Source: a virus. From it: DNA of 41,980 bases. Location: IMG/VR virus record IMGVR_UViG_3300029624_000204, positions 1 to 41,980 of that record; one strand, written 5' to 3'. The notes beneath the pieces were generated by a model, which worked only from the letters and a program-made list of their open reading frames with translations, was not told the origin of the DNA and did not search any database. Shown piece by piece: positions 30,880-38,821 of the stretch; the first letter of the stretch is position 1; the number at the start of each line of letters is the position of its first letter. The position numbers were made by a program, and so were the translations under genes.

Positions 30880-31296
30880 TCATGCTGCTTGTTCCTTCTC
30901 TTGAACCGAAATTGACCGGTCCATCTCATAAGCGAGTAACACCCTCATAGTAACAGTTGGAGCGATCGGGTTTGCTCTCTTGGCACTCTTCAAGAGTGTA
31001 TCCAAGTCCAGTTGGTCGAAAAGGTCCAGGAAGTCGCTTCGCTTGACGAGCTCCGGCTTGTTTAGCACCAACCAGGAAACAGCCGTAAAACAGGCCGCCA
31101 TCCAATTCCCCCGGTTCTTCGTCGTGTTGATCAACCCGAACACAAGCCGTAGGTGCTCCGGCCCGTGCTTCTTCAGGATCGTCTGGCACGTTCGCCGGGC
31201 GCGGCTTTCATGCCTGCCACGCGGTTTAATCGTGTGGTCCACAAAGTGAACGCCGAACTCGGCGGCGATGCGGTCTACATGCCCTCCGGAAGCCAT
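30880..31296 (-). CDS. hypothetical early-operon protein
   Basis: A 138-aa soluble protein: RARRTCQTILKKHGPEHLRLVFGLINTTKNRGNWMAACFTAVSWLVLNKPEL, then an acidic DLFDQLDLDTLL helix. I have seen this layout in early regions of alphaproteobacterial prophages near DUF1376 genes, but its function is unknown. It appears to be the last gene of the leftward early operon. Confidence 0.65.
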   Translation of the reverse strand: MASGGHVDRIAAEFGVHFVDHTIKPRGRHESRARRTCQTILKKHGPEHLRLVFGLINTTKNRGNWMAACFTAVSWLVLNKPELVKRSDFLDLFDQLDLDTLLKSAKRANPIAPTVTMRVLLAYEMDRSISVQEKEQAA

Positions 31297-31350
31297 CAGG
31301 AGCCTACTTTCTGAAGCGATGCGAAGGCTGCTTCTGCTCTGTCTTTTGCA

Positions 31351-31575
31351 CTACGGGGTTTGGCCACTGGCGCCTGTGCCGCCTGCCCCTCTCGCGGGCT
31401 TCTTCTGCAGACGCACGATCTTGCTCAGGACGCGGTTTTCCAGCGTCAGGAGCCAGTTTCTTGCGCACTGCAGGCGCAACTCATCTTCAATTGTCGCATT
31501 CGGCCTGGTTGCCGCTCTCTGGCGGATTTCGACCTGCCTCTGGGCTTCTTTAATCTGCTCTTTCAGGTGATCCAT
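31351..31575 (-). CDS. small helical hypothetical protein
   Basis: A 74-aa, strongly charged, mostly helical protein (MDHLKEQIKEAQRQVEIRQR... RLQCARNWLLTLENRVLSKI) with a basic, Gly/Pro-rich tail. The second of two close ATGs (31575) is preferred because AAAGGGG lies 8 nt upstream of it. Early-operon location; no family recognised. Confidence 0.6.
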   Translation of the reverse strand: MDHLKEQIKEAQRQVEIRQRAATRPNATIEDELRLQCARNWLLTLENRVLSKIVRLQKKPARGAGGTGASGQTP

Positions 31576-31618
31576 TGTCATTGCCCCTTTCTTGTTTTTG
31601 TTTTGTTCTGACAGCGGT

Positions 31619-32143
31619 TTACGCCTGCCCTATCGACTTCCAGAATGCGATGGTCTGGCTTATCCGATCTTCCATGTCCGGCGCGTAGCAGATGAACGGT
31701 AGCCCCAAGTCCTGGAATCCTTTCCGTCTTTGCTGGTGAAGCTTCAAAACCGCGTCGTACTTCACCGGGTCTTTGGCCTTGAACACGATCCGCGGGCCGC
31801 AGACGCCGAAGTCCATCAGCCGCCGCTGGAACTCCGCAGCCTCGTCGATCAGTTCTTGCAGGAACTCGTGAACCTCGGCGATGGCCGGGGCGAACTTGCG
31901 GCCCTTCGGAATGCCGTTGACCGGGCAAGCGGCGATCAACCCGGCTTCCACCGGATAGCTTTGGAACACCGCAGACATGCCGGCAGCAAACGTCTTCGGG
32001 TCGTGCAGGTCCGAAGCCCGGTAGAGCCCAATCAATCCCCGTGCCATGGAGGAAGCCTGCTCAGCCATCGGCCTGCCCTCGCCCTTCAGAGCTGCCGAAA
32101 AAGCTCTCAAGGTCAAGAACTGGTCCGGCGTGGGCTGAACCAT
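31619..32143 (-). CDS. replication-region protein downstream of DUF1376 gene
   Basis: A 174-aa protein starting MVQPTPDQFLTLRAFSAALKGEG, then SSMARGLIGLYRASDLHDPKTFAAGMSAVFQSYP and a helical region with KFAPAIAEVHEFLQELIDEA. The start at 32143 (GGGGTGA site) places it in an 83-nt overlap with the DUF1376 gene. By position it resembles the partner of an initiator-like protein (helicase-loader-type role), but no AAA+ motifs are present, so I do not assign a function. Confidence 0.6.
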   Translation of the reverse strand: MVQPTPDQFLTLRAFSAALKGEGRPMAEQASSMARGLIGLYRASDLHDPKTFAAGMSAVFQSYPVEAGLIAACPVNGIPKGRKFAPAIAEVHEFLQELIDEAAEFQRRLMDFGVCGPRIVFKAKDPVKYDAVLKLHQQRRKGFQDLGLPFICYAPDMEDRISQTIAFWKSIGQA

Positions 32144-32918
32144 CGTCACCCCAAGGGTCCGGGCCATCTTCAGCAGCCCGGATCTCCCGCTGCAGCTCGT
32201 CAAAAGCGTTTGCAAGCTTTTCGCCGTTTGATCGATTGCCCACCGGTTGGCCACGGCCTGAGGGCTTTCGCTCCGCTGTATTGCGGCACCAGTTGCGCCA
32301 TGTCGCATCCCAATCGAGCTTGGAAGCTTTGCCTCCAGTTGCTGAAATCCAGTAGTCCCGGAATTTGTTGGCCTCATGCCGCACCTCGTCCGTTGTCAGG
32401 CCGCAAGCCTGAGCGTCTTGGATGTTTCGATTTGATAGGGTCCAGTCAGGGGGAAGCCGGGTTCCCCTTTTTTGGGAACCTTTAGGTTCCTTTTTTACAT
32501 CTGAACTCTGACCTTGCTTTGGCAAAACGGATGGCAAAGTAGGTGGCAAACCGCTAGCATTTGCCAGACCCGTCTTGTTGTTTTTCAATGCCTTAGCCGC
32601 GCCTCCACGTGCACCGGCTGTGCTCCGCTTCTCGGACTTGGCAAGCGCTTTTTCGTGCTCAAATTCGAGCCGTTTATTCGTAATTTCGTCGCCCCGCTCG
32701 ACAAAGAACCGGCTGATTTCAGACCAGATCGCAGACCACTTGCGCGGGCTCACACGAGCGATACGCGCAAGCTTTTTGCCGTCGTTGGGAAGCCTTGCCC
32801 CGTGGCGCCACATGGTGATGAGCAGAAGCAAATACGCGCCGTGCTCCTCAGTCGAAAGATCCTGCGTATCTGCCAGATAATCGGCAACATAGAGCTGCAT
32901 GAAGGGGGTGCTACTCAC
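32061..32918 (-). CDS. DUF1376 (YdaU-like) replication initiator-like protein
   Basis: A 285-aa protein. The N-terminal DUF1376 domain (about 5-85: FMQLYVADYLADTQDLSTEEHGAYLLLL... RIARVSPRKWSAIW) is a winged-helix-type domain found in phage O-like proteins. A basic, low-complexity linker (90-155) is followed by a DnaT-like LPPDWTLSNRNIQDAQACGLTTDEVRHEANKFRDYWI... WDATWRNWCRN domain (about 155-215). It is likely to bind the phage origin and recruit the host helicase. Middle of the leftward early operon. Confidence 0.8.
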   Translation of the reverse strand: MSSTPFMQLYVADYLADTQDLSTEEHGAYLLLLITMWRHGARLPNDGKKLARIARVSPRKWSAIWSEISRFFVERGDEITNKRLEFEHEKALAKSEKRSTAGARGGAAKALKNNKTGLANASGLPPTLPSVLPKQGQSSDVKKEPKGSQKRGTRLPPDWTLSNRNIQDAQACGLTTDEVRHEANKFRDYWISATGGKASKLDWDATWRNWCRNTAERKPSGRGQPVGNRSNGEKLANAFDELQREIRAAEDGPDPWGDDGSAHAGPVLDLESFFGSSEGRGQADG

Positions 32919-32961
32919 ACTGCACTCCTAGGCTGGACCGACAAGCAGGGTTGCGGCTCTT

Positions 32962-33444
32962 TCATCCCTCCACCCTCTCCCCGCGCAGGATCACCAGCGT
33001 CCGCGCTGCCTGATCCAGCAGCGCATCAAGCCGCTTGATGCATTCCTCCTGCTCTTCTGCGGTCAGTTTTCCATCCGCATAGGCATCCATGACGGAGCCC
33101 GTGGCCTCGCCGAAGGATTTCATCAGGTCTGAGAGAGACGAGAGTGTGCTGGTATCGCCCCGGCAGGCGGTCCTACGGACAAGATCAAACCCTGCCATAT
33201 CGGCCAGAACTTTGGTGACCGGCGGAACGCGGCCGCTTTCGACAACGTCAGCTTCAAGCTCCGCGATTGCCTTGACCGGAAGAAAGCGGCGGTCCTGCCC
33301 TTCAATCGTTGTGCAACGCTGGATTTGGTAGGCCTGCTTGTAACCGGTGATCTCAAGCGCCCTCACCGGCCCTCCTGCCAGTTTCACAAGGTCTTTGCTT
33401 GCAAGCGACAGGCGGTCGTATTCTTCGCGGCTCAGATAGTCCAT
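32962..33444 (-). CDS. CII-like phage regulatory protein
   Basis: A 160-aa protein. An N-terminal HTH-like region (KDLVKLAGGPVRALEIT... QIQRCTTIEGQDRRFLPVKAIAELE, about 16-65) and the PPVTKVLADMAGFDLV segment match the CII/CP76-type regulators of temperate phages; the rest is helical (EEQEECIKRLDALLDQAARTL). It is among the first genes downstream of the operator-controlled leftward promoter, as cII follows cro in lambda. A role in the lysis-lysogeny choice is inferred from position and weak motif similarity. Confidence 0.6.
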   Translation of the reverse strand: MDYLSREEYDRLSLASKDLVKLAGGPVRALEITGYKQAYQIQRCTTIEGQDRRFLPVKAIAELEADVVESGRVPPVTKVLADMAGFDLVRRTACRGDTSTLSSLSDLMKSFGEATGSVMDAYADGKLTAEEQEECIKRLDALLDQAARTLVILRGERVEG

Positions 33445-33451
33445 GGTTCTG

Positions 33452-33622
33452 TTATTCCATCCTCACAACCGTGAAGGTCTTGTCTGGTGTTGCTAAATCC
33501 GGGGCATGGATGAGAAACAAACACCCCGAAGCGTCAGGCTTGTTGCCTCTGGAACCCGGCGCCCCGATGGCCTTGCTGAAAGGCTGAGGAAGCGTCGGAT
33601 CAGGTTGGTTTGGAGCGCTCAA
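33452..33622 (-). CDS. possible 56-aa first gene of the leftward early transcript
   Basis: A Pro/Gly-rich frame starting MSAPNQPDPTLPQPFSKAIG from a TTG and ending just before the CII-like gene (its TAA is 8 nt before that ATG). It fills most of the leader where cro would be expected, but has no HTH and no good ribosome site. It may be real, or an untranslated leader. Confidence 0.3.
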   Translation of the reverse strand: MSAPNQPDPTLPQPFSKAIGAPGSRGNKPDASGCLFLIHAPDLATPDKTFTVVRME

Positions 33623-33710
33623 ACTGGAACAAGCGGCACCGCTAGCGGTTTAAGTCTGCCGAAAGCTGCGCCTTTGGGAAACGCCGCTGACAATGCAAAA
33701 CCACAAAAAT

Positions 33711-33743
33711 CAACATTATTTATGTCAACATGATTTATGTCGT
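33711..33743. promoter_or_regulatory. repressor operator block A (left early promoter)
   Basis: Two tandem inverted-repeat sites ACAT-N5-ATGT at 33713-33725 and 33728-33740, 15 bp centre to centre, between the repressor and the leftward early genes. A 33-nt stretch here matches the reverse complement of block B (38396-38428) at about 28 positions. A degenerate third site and TTGAC hexamers lie toward the repressor start. Two spaced palindromes at both early promoters are what a dimeric CI-type repressor would use. Confidence 0.75.
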
Positions 33744-33764
33744 AAATATGTCTAAGTCAACACA

Positions 33765-34487
33765 ATGGCTGTTGACAACATGAAATCAATTGGGGACCGT
33801 TTGCGAGAAGCGCGCATAGCTGCCGGATACCGGAGCATGACCGCTGCGGCTGAGCGTGTGGGCATGACGGCATCGACCTACCGGGCGCACGAAAACGGAC
33901 AGAACGATTTTGATCGCCAACAAGCGAAGCACTATGCGGACGCATTCGGTGTCTCCGCTGACTGGCTCCTGTTCGGTGGCGACAAGGATTTCAAGAGTTG
34001 GTCTCTGTCCAAGAACGGCAGAGAACCATTAGGCTCCCAACTCCCTGCTTTAAAATTTGCGGGCGATGTAGCTGCCGGCTTATGGCTTGAAGCAGATCTA
34101 TTTGAAAATGAAAAGACTGAACTCTCAACTATGGTTGGCGGTGATCAGCGCTTCCCTTTGAGTTTCCAGTACCTATTCAACATCAAGGGCGAGAGCTTGA
34201 ACCGCATCGCCCTGGATGGCGATCAGATCCTGTGCGTCGACTACGCACAGGCTGGGATTGATCTGAAATCAGGTGACTTGGTTGTTGTCGAGCGATCGAG
34301 GGATGGCGGACAGACAATCGAAAGAACAGCAAAACGCATTGTAAGGCACAACGGTGAGATTGAGTTACGCCCCGAAAGCACTGATCCTCGATTTCAAGAA
34401 CCAGTCATCTTCAACGAACACAGCGAAGAGGCCACTGAAGTGCGGATAATCGCTAAGGTTCTAAAAATCATTCGAGAGATTGCGTAG
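33765..34487 (+). CDS. S24 (CI/LexA-type) phage repressor
   Basis: A 240-aa protein with an N-terminal XRE-type HTH (about 6-68: IGDRLREARIAAGYRSMTAAAERVGMTASTYRAHENG) and a C-terminal S24 peptidase domain. The catalytic dyad is S144 (KGESLNRI) and K190 (ERTAKRIV), and an Ala-Gly bond at 104-105 (DVAAGLW) is the likely self-cleavage site. RecA filaments would trigger cleavage and induction. No ribosome site precedes the ATG, so the message may be leaderless like lambda cI from PRM. The start lies 22 nt from operator block A, allowing autoregulation. Confidence 0.9.
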   Translation: MAVDNMKSIGDRLREARIAAGYRSMTAAAERVGMTASTYRAHENGQNDFDRQQAKHYADAFGVSADWLLFGGDKDFKSWSLSKNGREPLGSQLPALKFAGDVAAGLWLEADLFENEKTELSTMVGGDQRFPLSFQYLFNIKGESLNRIALDGDQILCVDYAQAGIDLKSGDLVVVERSRDGGQTIERTAKRIVRHNGEIELRPESTDPRFQEPVIFNEHSEEATEVRIIAKVLKIIREIA

Positions 34488-35050
34488 GCTTGAGCAAGAA
34501 CGGCTAGATATTGCTAGATCGCCGAGTCCAAATTGCGTCCGCTTCGCGCGCCCAAAATCTGCCTTTCAATGCCCTAAGGTAACACCATAGAAGCCGACAT
34601 TTGTCGTGGACGCAGTGAATTCACAGGTTGGGCGGGGAGCGGTCGTATGTTGCGATCTGGGCGAATGGCAGGAACGGGGCCGAAAGCGTAGACAAGGCAC
34701 CCGACAAGTCCTGGATTGGCACGCTGCGCCGCCGCAAGTCCGCTTCGAGCCCGAACTGACCAATGCTGCGGTCAGCACCAATGTCGGCGATGCGCAGATT
34801 GCGACATTTGCAAAGTCATCGGAACTGACTTGATAACGAACAACCTGTTCCGAATGGGCACTTGAATAAGCTGACCTTCGCTGCAAGTGCGACAATAGGG
34901 CGGGCCTGTTGAGCGCTTACTCAAAGGTCGGCAAATGATATGAACGTTCTCCGCAAATTGGCGGTAGCGGGTTCAGAGCGTTGTTTCTTGCGGATAACCA
35001 GTGTGACTGTCCACTCGCAGAACCGGATCATTCATCGAAGCACAACAAGA
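34488..35050. other. non-coding spacer with repeat copy 1
   Basis: About 560 nt between the repressor and the phosphatase terminator. No credible gene on either strand: open frames are short and lack ribosome sites. It contains the first copy of the 76-bp direct repeat (34677-34752). GC-rich, host-intergenic style sequence, unlike the phage genes on either side. Confidence 0.6.
34677..34752 (+). repeat. 76-bp direct repeat, copy 1
   Basis: Begins GGGCCGAAAGCG and ends CGCTTCGAGCCC. It matches copy 2 at 37476-37551 at 74 of 76 positions in the same orientation. The pair brackets the PAP2 phosphatase gene with its terminator and upstream region. Probably a dispersed host repeat rather than an IS end: no inverted repeats or transposase seen. 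Confidence 0.9.
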
Positions 35051-35077
35051 AACGGGCGTGCATTTTGCACGCCCGTT
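35051..35077 (-). terminator. hairpin terminator of the PAP2 gene
   Basis: A perfect 11-bp stem (AACGGGCGTGC/GCACGCCCGTT) with a 5-nt loop, 26 nt after the phosphatase stop, followed on the minus strand by TCTTGTTGTG, only partly U-rich. Confidence 0.7.
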
Positions 35078-35103
35078 CGACGGAACTTGGCCAACCTCTA
35101 CGT

Positions 35104-37173
35104 TTAGCCTGCAACAGTCACGATGACCTTGTTGCCCTCCATACGTGCGGTGCCTTCGGCGCCAAACAGGAGAATTTCGTCAAAGCTGCCGGTGATCGCT
35201 GCGGCATCAAGAACGGTGATCTCGTGACCTGCCGGGACATTGGTCAGATCTACTTCGAGGGAACCGCCTTCGATATCCAAGGCACCTTTCAGGGAAAGAC
35301 CTGCTTCCCCAACAGAAATCGCACCCGCTTTGATCAGGACATCGCCGTTGCCGAACGCAGTATTGGTCGCAGCTCTGAGCGTACCACCCTCGATCAGAAC
35401 GCCACCGCCAAAGCTATTGTTACCCGCCAGCGTCAGCGTACCGTCGCCTGCCAGTGTGAGCATACCGGGACCGGAGATATCGTTGCTCCAGACGTCGGCC
35501 GCGTTGAAATACCCTTTGGATGCATCCAGGGTGACAGCAACGTCACCTGCAAATGCGCCATAGCCATTGCCTGCTGCAACGAGGTTCAGGCGCCCCCAGC
35601 CGTTGGTTTTGTCTAGCAGCGGATAGCCAGAGTCGAGCGAGGTGGTCGCCAGAACGGCACGGCGCTGCATTGGGCTCAGATAGGGCAGACGGCTCGCCAG
35701 CAAGGCCTCAGCCCCCTCAGGAACGATCGCGGGCAGGCCCTTTTCGCCTGTCTGTGGCAAACCATAGGTCAGGCGGAAAGTATAGTCGGCTTCCACCTGC
35801 TTCAGGTCGTCAAAGCGATTGTTGTTGAACACGTCAACATTCAGCACTTCGACACCATCTTGCATCGTGCGCAGACCATGATCGGTTTCAGCCGGGCGGT
35901 TGGCATAGGCCAGCAGGGACAGTCCCGCAGCTTCGGCTTGGGGGGTAAAATGCGCCCGTGTCTGGCGATAGGCCAGATCTGCAGCCAACGGGTGTTCATT
36001 GAGCGCGGCCGCTGCGATCATCGTCGCCTGTACCCGGCCACCGATCACATCCACCGGCGAATGCATCCCGGACACAACCCGGCTTTCGCCCAGGTCCACG
36101 CCGCGCGCAACCAATTGGGTGAAGCGCTCGGGCATGGCGTAGGCATAGGCCAACGACGCCAGGATGCCCGCATTGGTGTGGCCTGACGGGTAGCCATTGT
36201 CTTTGCGACGGTTCTCTGTTTCGGGCGTGTACAAACCCTTTTCCTCGTGGCTGGAGGAATGCGAACGTCGGCCACAGGTCAGGCCCGGAATGATCTGGAC
36301 TGAGGTCTCATACAGGTCAAGGCGGACCTCTTTGGTGGAGCGGTCGTCGCTGAAACCATCGACACAGTCCTTGGTCTCAACACCCTGAAATACAACTTCG
36401 CCTGCGTCATTCATCCGCCAGGGGCGCGGCGTGCCATACAGGTATTTCGGACCCGAGGTCGAAGCGTGATTGTTCCGGAAGATTGACGCCAGATTGGCCA
36501 CATGGTTCAGCGGTGCATAAACAACATTGCCGCCATAGGTGGAGAAGCTATCGTTGTGGCCGGGCTTGTAATTCGTGTTGTCCAGAACGTCGGACACCAG
36601 TATTGTTTGGAAGGATGCATAAGCACCGGTATTTTGCGCGACGTCCTCTGTAAGCGGACCGAAACCGTCTATGACAGAGTAGTTCTTCGAGCGCACATCA
36701 TCCAGAAATGCATAGAGCGCTTCGTCATCGGAGCGCGCGGCTGTGCGCTTTACCACATAGGCGATGTTGGCTTCCCAAGTGGCGGCGTCTTTGATTTCGG
36801 TGCCTGGCTCCACGTAGTCGCTTGGCTGCCCGTTCGGTGCACCTGCCGGATTGGGGCCATCACCGGCCTTGTAGCCGACTTCATCGCGGCGATAATCGCC
36901 GGCGGACGTTTGCCATTTCTCAGTCGTGCCCAGCCAGACATCATTGATGCCGCGCAGTACATAGATCACAGGATTTGTATCGCGATAGAAGCGCCCGTTG
37001 CCTTCATTGCGCTCAAGGTACTCAAGTGCGGGTAGCGGCGCTTCGACGGCTGGCAACGGGACGATTTGCTCAGATCCGGTGCCTTGGGGTGCGGCCGAAA
37101 CAAGCGAAACAGTGAGCGCGCTGGCGCAAACACTGGCCATGAGAACTTTACTGTAAAAGGAGCGGTTTAGCAT
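35104..37173 (-). CDS. exported PAP2-family acid phosphatase with autotransporter-type repeat
   Basis: A 689-aa protein with a signal peptide (about 1-28, SLVSAA). The three PAP2/haloperoxidase motifs are intact: K243-x6-R250-P251, P329-S-G-H332, and S364-R365-x5-H371-x3-D375. These predict phosphomonoesterase (or vanadate haloperoxidase-like) activity. A beta-strand Gly-rich segment at about 568-640 (LAGDGTLTLAGNNSFGGGVLIEGGTL) matches the autotransporter-associated repeat, but no C-terminal barrel follows. Ribosome site CAGGA. A weak Pho-box-like CTGTTTC-ATGA-GTGACAT lies about 100 nt upstream (37273-37290). It is transcribed against the repressor gene and sits between the two operators as independent cargo. 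Confidence 0.88.
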   Translation of the reverse strand: MLNRSFYSKVLMASVCASALTVSLVSAAPQGTGSEQIVPLPAVEAPLPALEYLERNEGNGRFYRDTNPVIYVLRGINDVWLGTTEKWQTSAGDYRRDEVGYKAGDGPNPAGAPNGQPSDYVEPGTEIKDAATWEANIAYVVKRTAARSDDEALYAFLDDVRSKNYSVIDGFGPLTEDVAQNTGAYASFQTILVSDVLDNTNYKPGHNDSFSTYGGNVVYAPLNHVANLASIFRNNHASTSGPKYLYGTPRPWRMNDAGEVVFQGVETKDCVDGFSDDRSTKEVRLDLYETSVQIIPGLTCGRRSHSSSHEEKGLYTPETENRRKDNGYPSGHTNAGILASLAYAYAMPERFTQLVARGVDLGESRVVSGMHSPVDVIGGRVQATMIAAAALNEHPLAADLAYRQTRAHFTPQAEAAGLSLLAYANRPAETDHGLRTMQDGVEVLNVDVFNNNRFDDLKQVEADYTFRLTYGLPQTGEKGLPAIVPEGAEALLASRLPYLSPMQRRAVLATTSLDSGYPLLDKTNGWGRLNLVAAGNGYGAFAGDVAVTLDASKGYFNAADVWSNDISGPGMLTLAGDGTLTLAGNNSFGGGVLIEGGTLRAATNTAFGNGDVLIKAGAISVGEAGLSLKGALDIEGGSLEVDLTNVPAGHEITVLDAAAITGSFDEILLFGAEGTARMEGNKVIVTVAG

Positions 37174-37617
37174 GAAATATCCTGAGACTGAGGGTTGATC
37201 GGATTGGCAAGAACAGGCCTTGTGACCACGAACTGGCGTCTCCGGGCACTAAAAGCCTCAGGTTACGGAATGATGTCACTCATGAAACAGTTTCACAAAC
37301 TCTTGCACAGAGTTCTGCTGAAGCTGTCAGATTTGAGATTGCCTCCAGAACGGCTGCTTTCTGGAGGATCGTCGGGTTCTTTGCAGTTGCAGAGTAGCCC
37401 ATGCTGCGCTCTTCTTGAAGGTCGTAGAAGGGCCGGGAGCGGGCCTTCGCTTCGCCCGACCCGAGTATCAGCTATGGGCCGAAAGCGTCGACAAGGCACC
37501 CGACAGGTCCTGGATTGGCACGCTGCGCCGCCGCAAGTCCGCTTCGAGCCCATGTTGACCGTCAAAGTACCTGCTCCTACCATTGGCCAATGTAGCTACT
37601 TTCTTTTGGAGCGCCAT
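37174..37617. other. intergenic region of the PAP2/VOC cassette
   Basis: About 440 nt between the divergent PAP2 and VOC genes. It should hold both promoters. Contents: the weak Pho-box-like sequence (37273-37290) and copy 2 of the 76-bp repeat (37476-37551). A frame open through it toward the VOC gene is probably fortuitous. Confidence 0.5.
37476..37551 (+). repeat. 76-bp direct repeat, copy 2
   Basis: Same orientation as copy 1 at 34677-34752, with two mismatches. The repeat copies are 2799 bp apart; recombination between them would delete the phosphatase gene precisely. Confidence 0.9.
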
Positions 37618-37998
37618 GTGTTTGATCACGTCGAGTATTCCGTAAGCGATTTCTCAGCTGCTCACCGGTTTTATGTCCCCATTTTCGAAGCGATTGGCGC
37701 GCGGGTGGCGTTCTTGGACGAGAATGTCGGCGAACTAGGTATAGAAATGCAGGGTATCGTTCAGTTCTTGATCACCACGGGCGAGCCTACCCAGCCTAAA
37801 CTTCATATTTGTTTCAAGGCGTTGAACAAGGACGCCGTTCAGAAAGCCTATAATGGCGCCATTGCGGGAGGCGGTATTTGCAACGGTAAGCCGGGTTATC
37901 GTGACCACTATGCACCAGGCTACTACGCTGCGTTCGTGCTTGATCCGGATGGGCACAATGTCGAAATACTCTTTCGAGAGAAGTTGCAGTCAACCTAG
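37618..37998 (+). CDS. VOC-superfamily (glyoxalase/dioxygenase-like) protein
   Basis: A 126-aa protein. The GTG start at 37618 opens directly into the fold (FDHVEYSVSDFSAAHRFYVPIFEAIGA) and has GGAG 6 nt upstream. Second half: HICFKALNKDAVQKAYNGAIAGGG, PGYRDHYAPGYYAAFVLDPDGHNVEILF. This is the two beta-alpha-beta3 modules of VOC proteins, with H4, E-type and C-terminal Glu metal ligands plausible (H4, H80s, E in HNVE). Substrate unknown; roles in the family range from methylglyoxal detoxification to antibiotic resistance. Likely host-derived cargo. Confidence 0.82.
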   Translation: MFDHVEYSVSDFSAAHRFYVPIFEAIGARVAFLDENVGELGIEMQGIVQFLITTGEPTQPKLHICFKALNKDAVQKAYNGAIAGGGICNGKPGYRDHYAPGYYAAFVLDPDGHNVEILFREKLQST

Positions 37999-38395
37999 TG
38001 CCTACTGACTAGTCACAATCGGGCGCATCCACAACATCCGATGGAAACGAGGATGTCGGCTAAGTCCGCATTGCCGACTTTGCCGCGTGTCCTGCTTTAG
38101 CAGTTGCCGCGAACGTCTCCTTCGACTGGCCGCACCGCAGCGACATCGAGTTGGATGAGCGGCAGCTCCGGGCCGGAAGCCACAGTGCGCCTGCTCTGTG
38201 CGAATGTCCGCTACAAATGATTTTGCGGACAAAATCGGAAAGTCCGCAGACGGCTCCCTTAGTTTCCCTATCCCCTATGCAAAATTTCAGACCGATGTCC
38301 CGCCCAAAAAGCAGGCTGCTAACAAAGCCGCAACCTGTGAGAGGGCCTACGTTACAAGCCAAATTGAATGGACTCGTTCTACCAAAAACTTTGAT
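37999..38395. other. non-coding spacer before operator block B
   Basis: About 400 nt of GC-rich sequence with no credible gene on either strand. It ends at the AT-rich early promoter region, and the composition switch near 38390 probably marks the edge of the inserted cargo. Confidence 0.5.
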
Positions 38396-38428
38396 ATGAC
38401 ATATTTCATGTTGACATAATTCATGTTG
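38396..38428. promoter_or_regulatory. repressor operator block B (right early promoter)
   Basis: Two ACAT-N5-ATGT sites at 38399-38411 and 38414-38426 with the same 15-bp period as block A, in mirror orientation. A promoter overlaps: TTGATA (38391-38396), 18 nt, CATAAT (5 of 6 matches) near 38415-38420, or alternatively TTGACA (38411-38416) with TAGATT downstream. It faces the RecET operon, equivalent to OL/PL of lambda. Confidence 0.75.
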
Positions 38429-38512
38429 TTTTCTAGATTCCTCTCATCAGCGACCAACTTACGAAGTTCACATCGCAACGTCGTCTGTGCGCATTTCAGA
38501 GGAAAACGGCCC

Positions 38513-38821
38513 ATGTCTCTCAACACCGACACCACCTTCTATTCAATCATCTGCACCGTCGGTCAGGTGGTCGTATCTCATGAAGTCGACCTGGAAGACA
38601 TGCGGTTCAACAAGATCGTTGAGGACATCCGCGACGGCCAGATTGAAGACGTGGTTGCCGTCTTCGAGTTCAATCCTGCAGAGGGTTGGAGCAAGGACGT
38701 TACCGCCGACGTGATGGCCGCAGCCCTCCCCGAGCAGGACCAAGACGACGATTACAGCGACTACCGTGCTGAGCGCGTTTCCGGCGCTGTGGCAGGTGTC
38801 GAACATCGGTTGGCGGCATGA
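38513..38821 (+). CDS. acidic hypothetical protein, first gene of the right early operon
   Basis: A 102-aa protein (MSLNTDTTFYSIICTVGQVV...), acidic, with a DQDDDYSDYRAERVSG C-terminal patch. Ribosome site AGAGGA about 10 nt upstream. It follows the operator-controlled promoter by about 85 nt, the place of N or kil-type genes in lambdoid phages. No recognised domain; its acidity would fit a DNA mimic or an inhibitor, but that is speculative. Confidence 0.65.
   Translation: MSLNTDTTFYSIICTVGQVVVSHEVDLEDMRFNKIVEDIRDGQIEDVVAVFEFNPAEGWSKDVTADVMAAALPEQDQDDDYSDYRAERVSGAVAGVEHRLAA

Noticed and set aside
33506-33733. Plus-strand frame ahead of the repressor
   Set aside because: Opposes the leftward early transcript, runs into the operator block and has no recognisable content.
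33660-34487. Expected cro gene next to the repressor
   Set aside because: No second HTH protein is visible between operator block A and the CII-like gene; the 56-codon frame there is Pro-rich without HTH.
34606-34833. Open frame across repeat copy 1, similar in translation to a frame across copy 2
   Set aside because: The shared peptide arises from the 76-bp DNA repeat; frames lack ribosome sites and diverge at once outside the repeat.
38242-38255. 14-bp match (GTCCGCAGACGGCT) to 41911-41924, considered as att-like direct repeat
   Set aside because: One copy is inside a coding region, both lie inside the prophage, and no integrase is nearby; likely chance.
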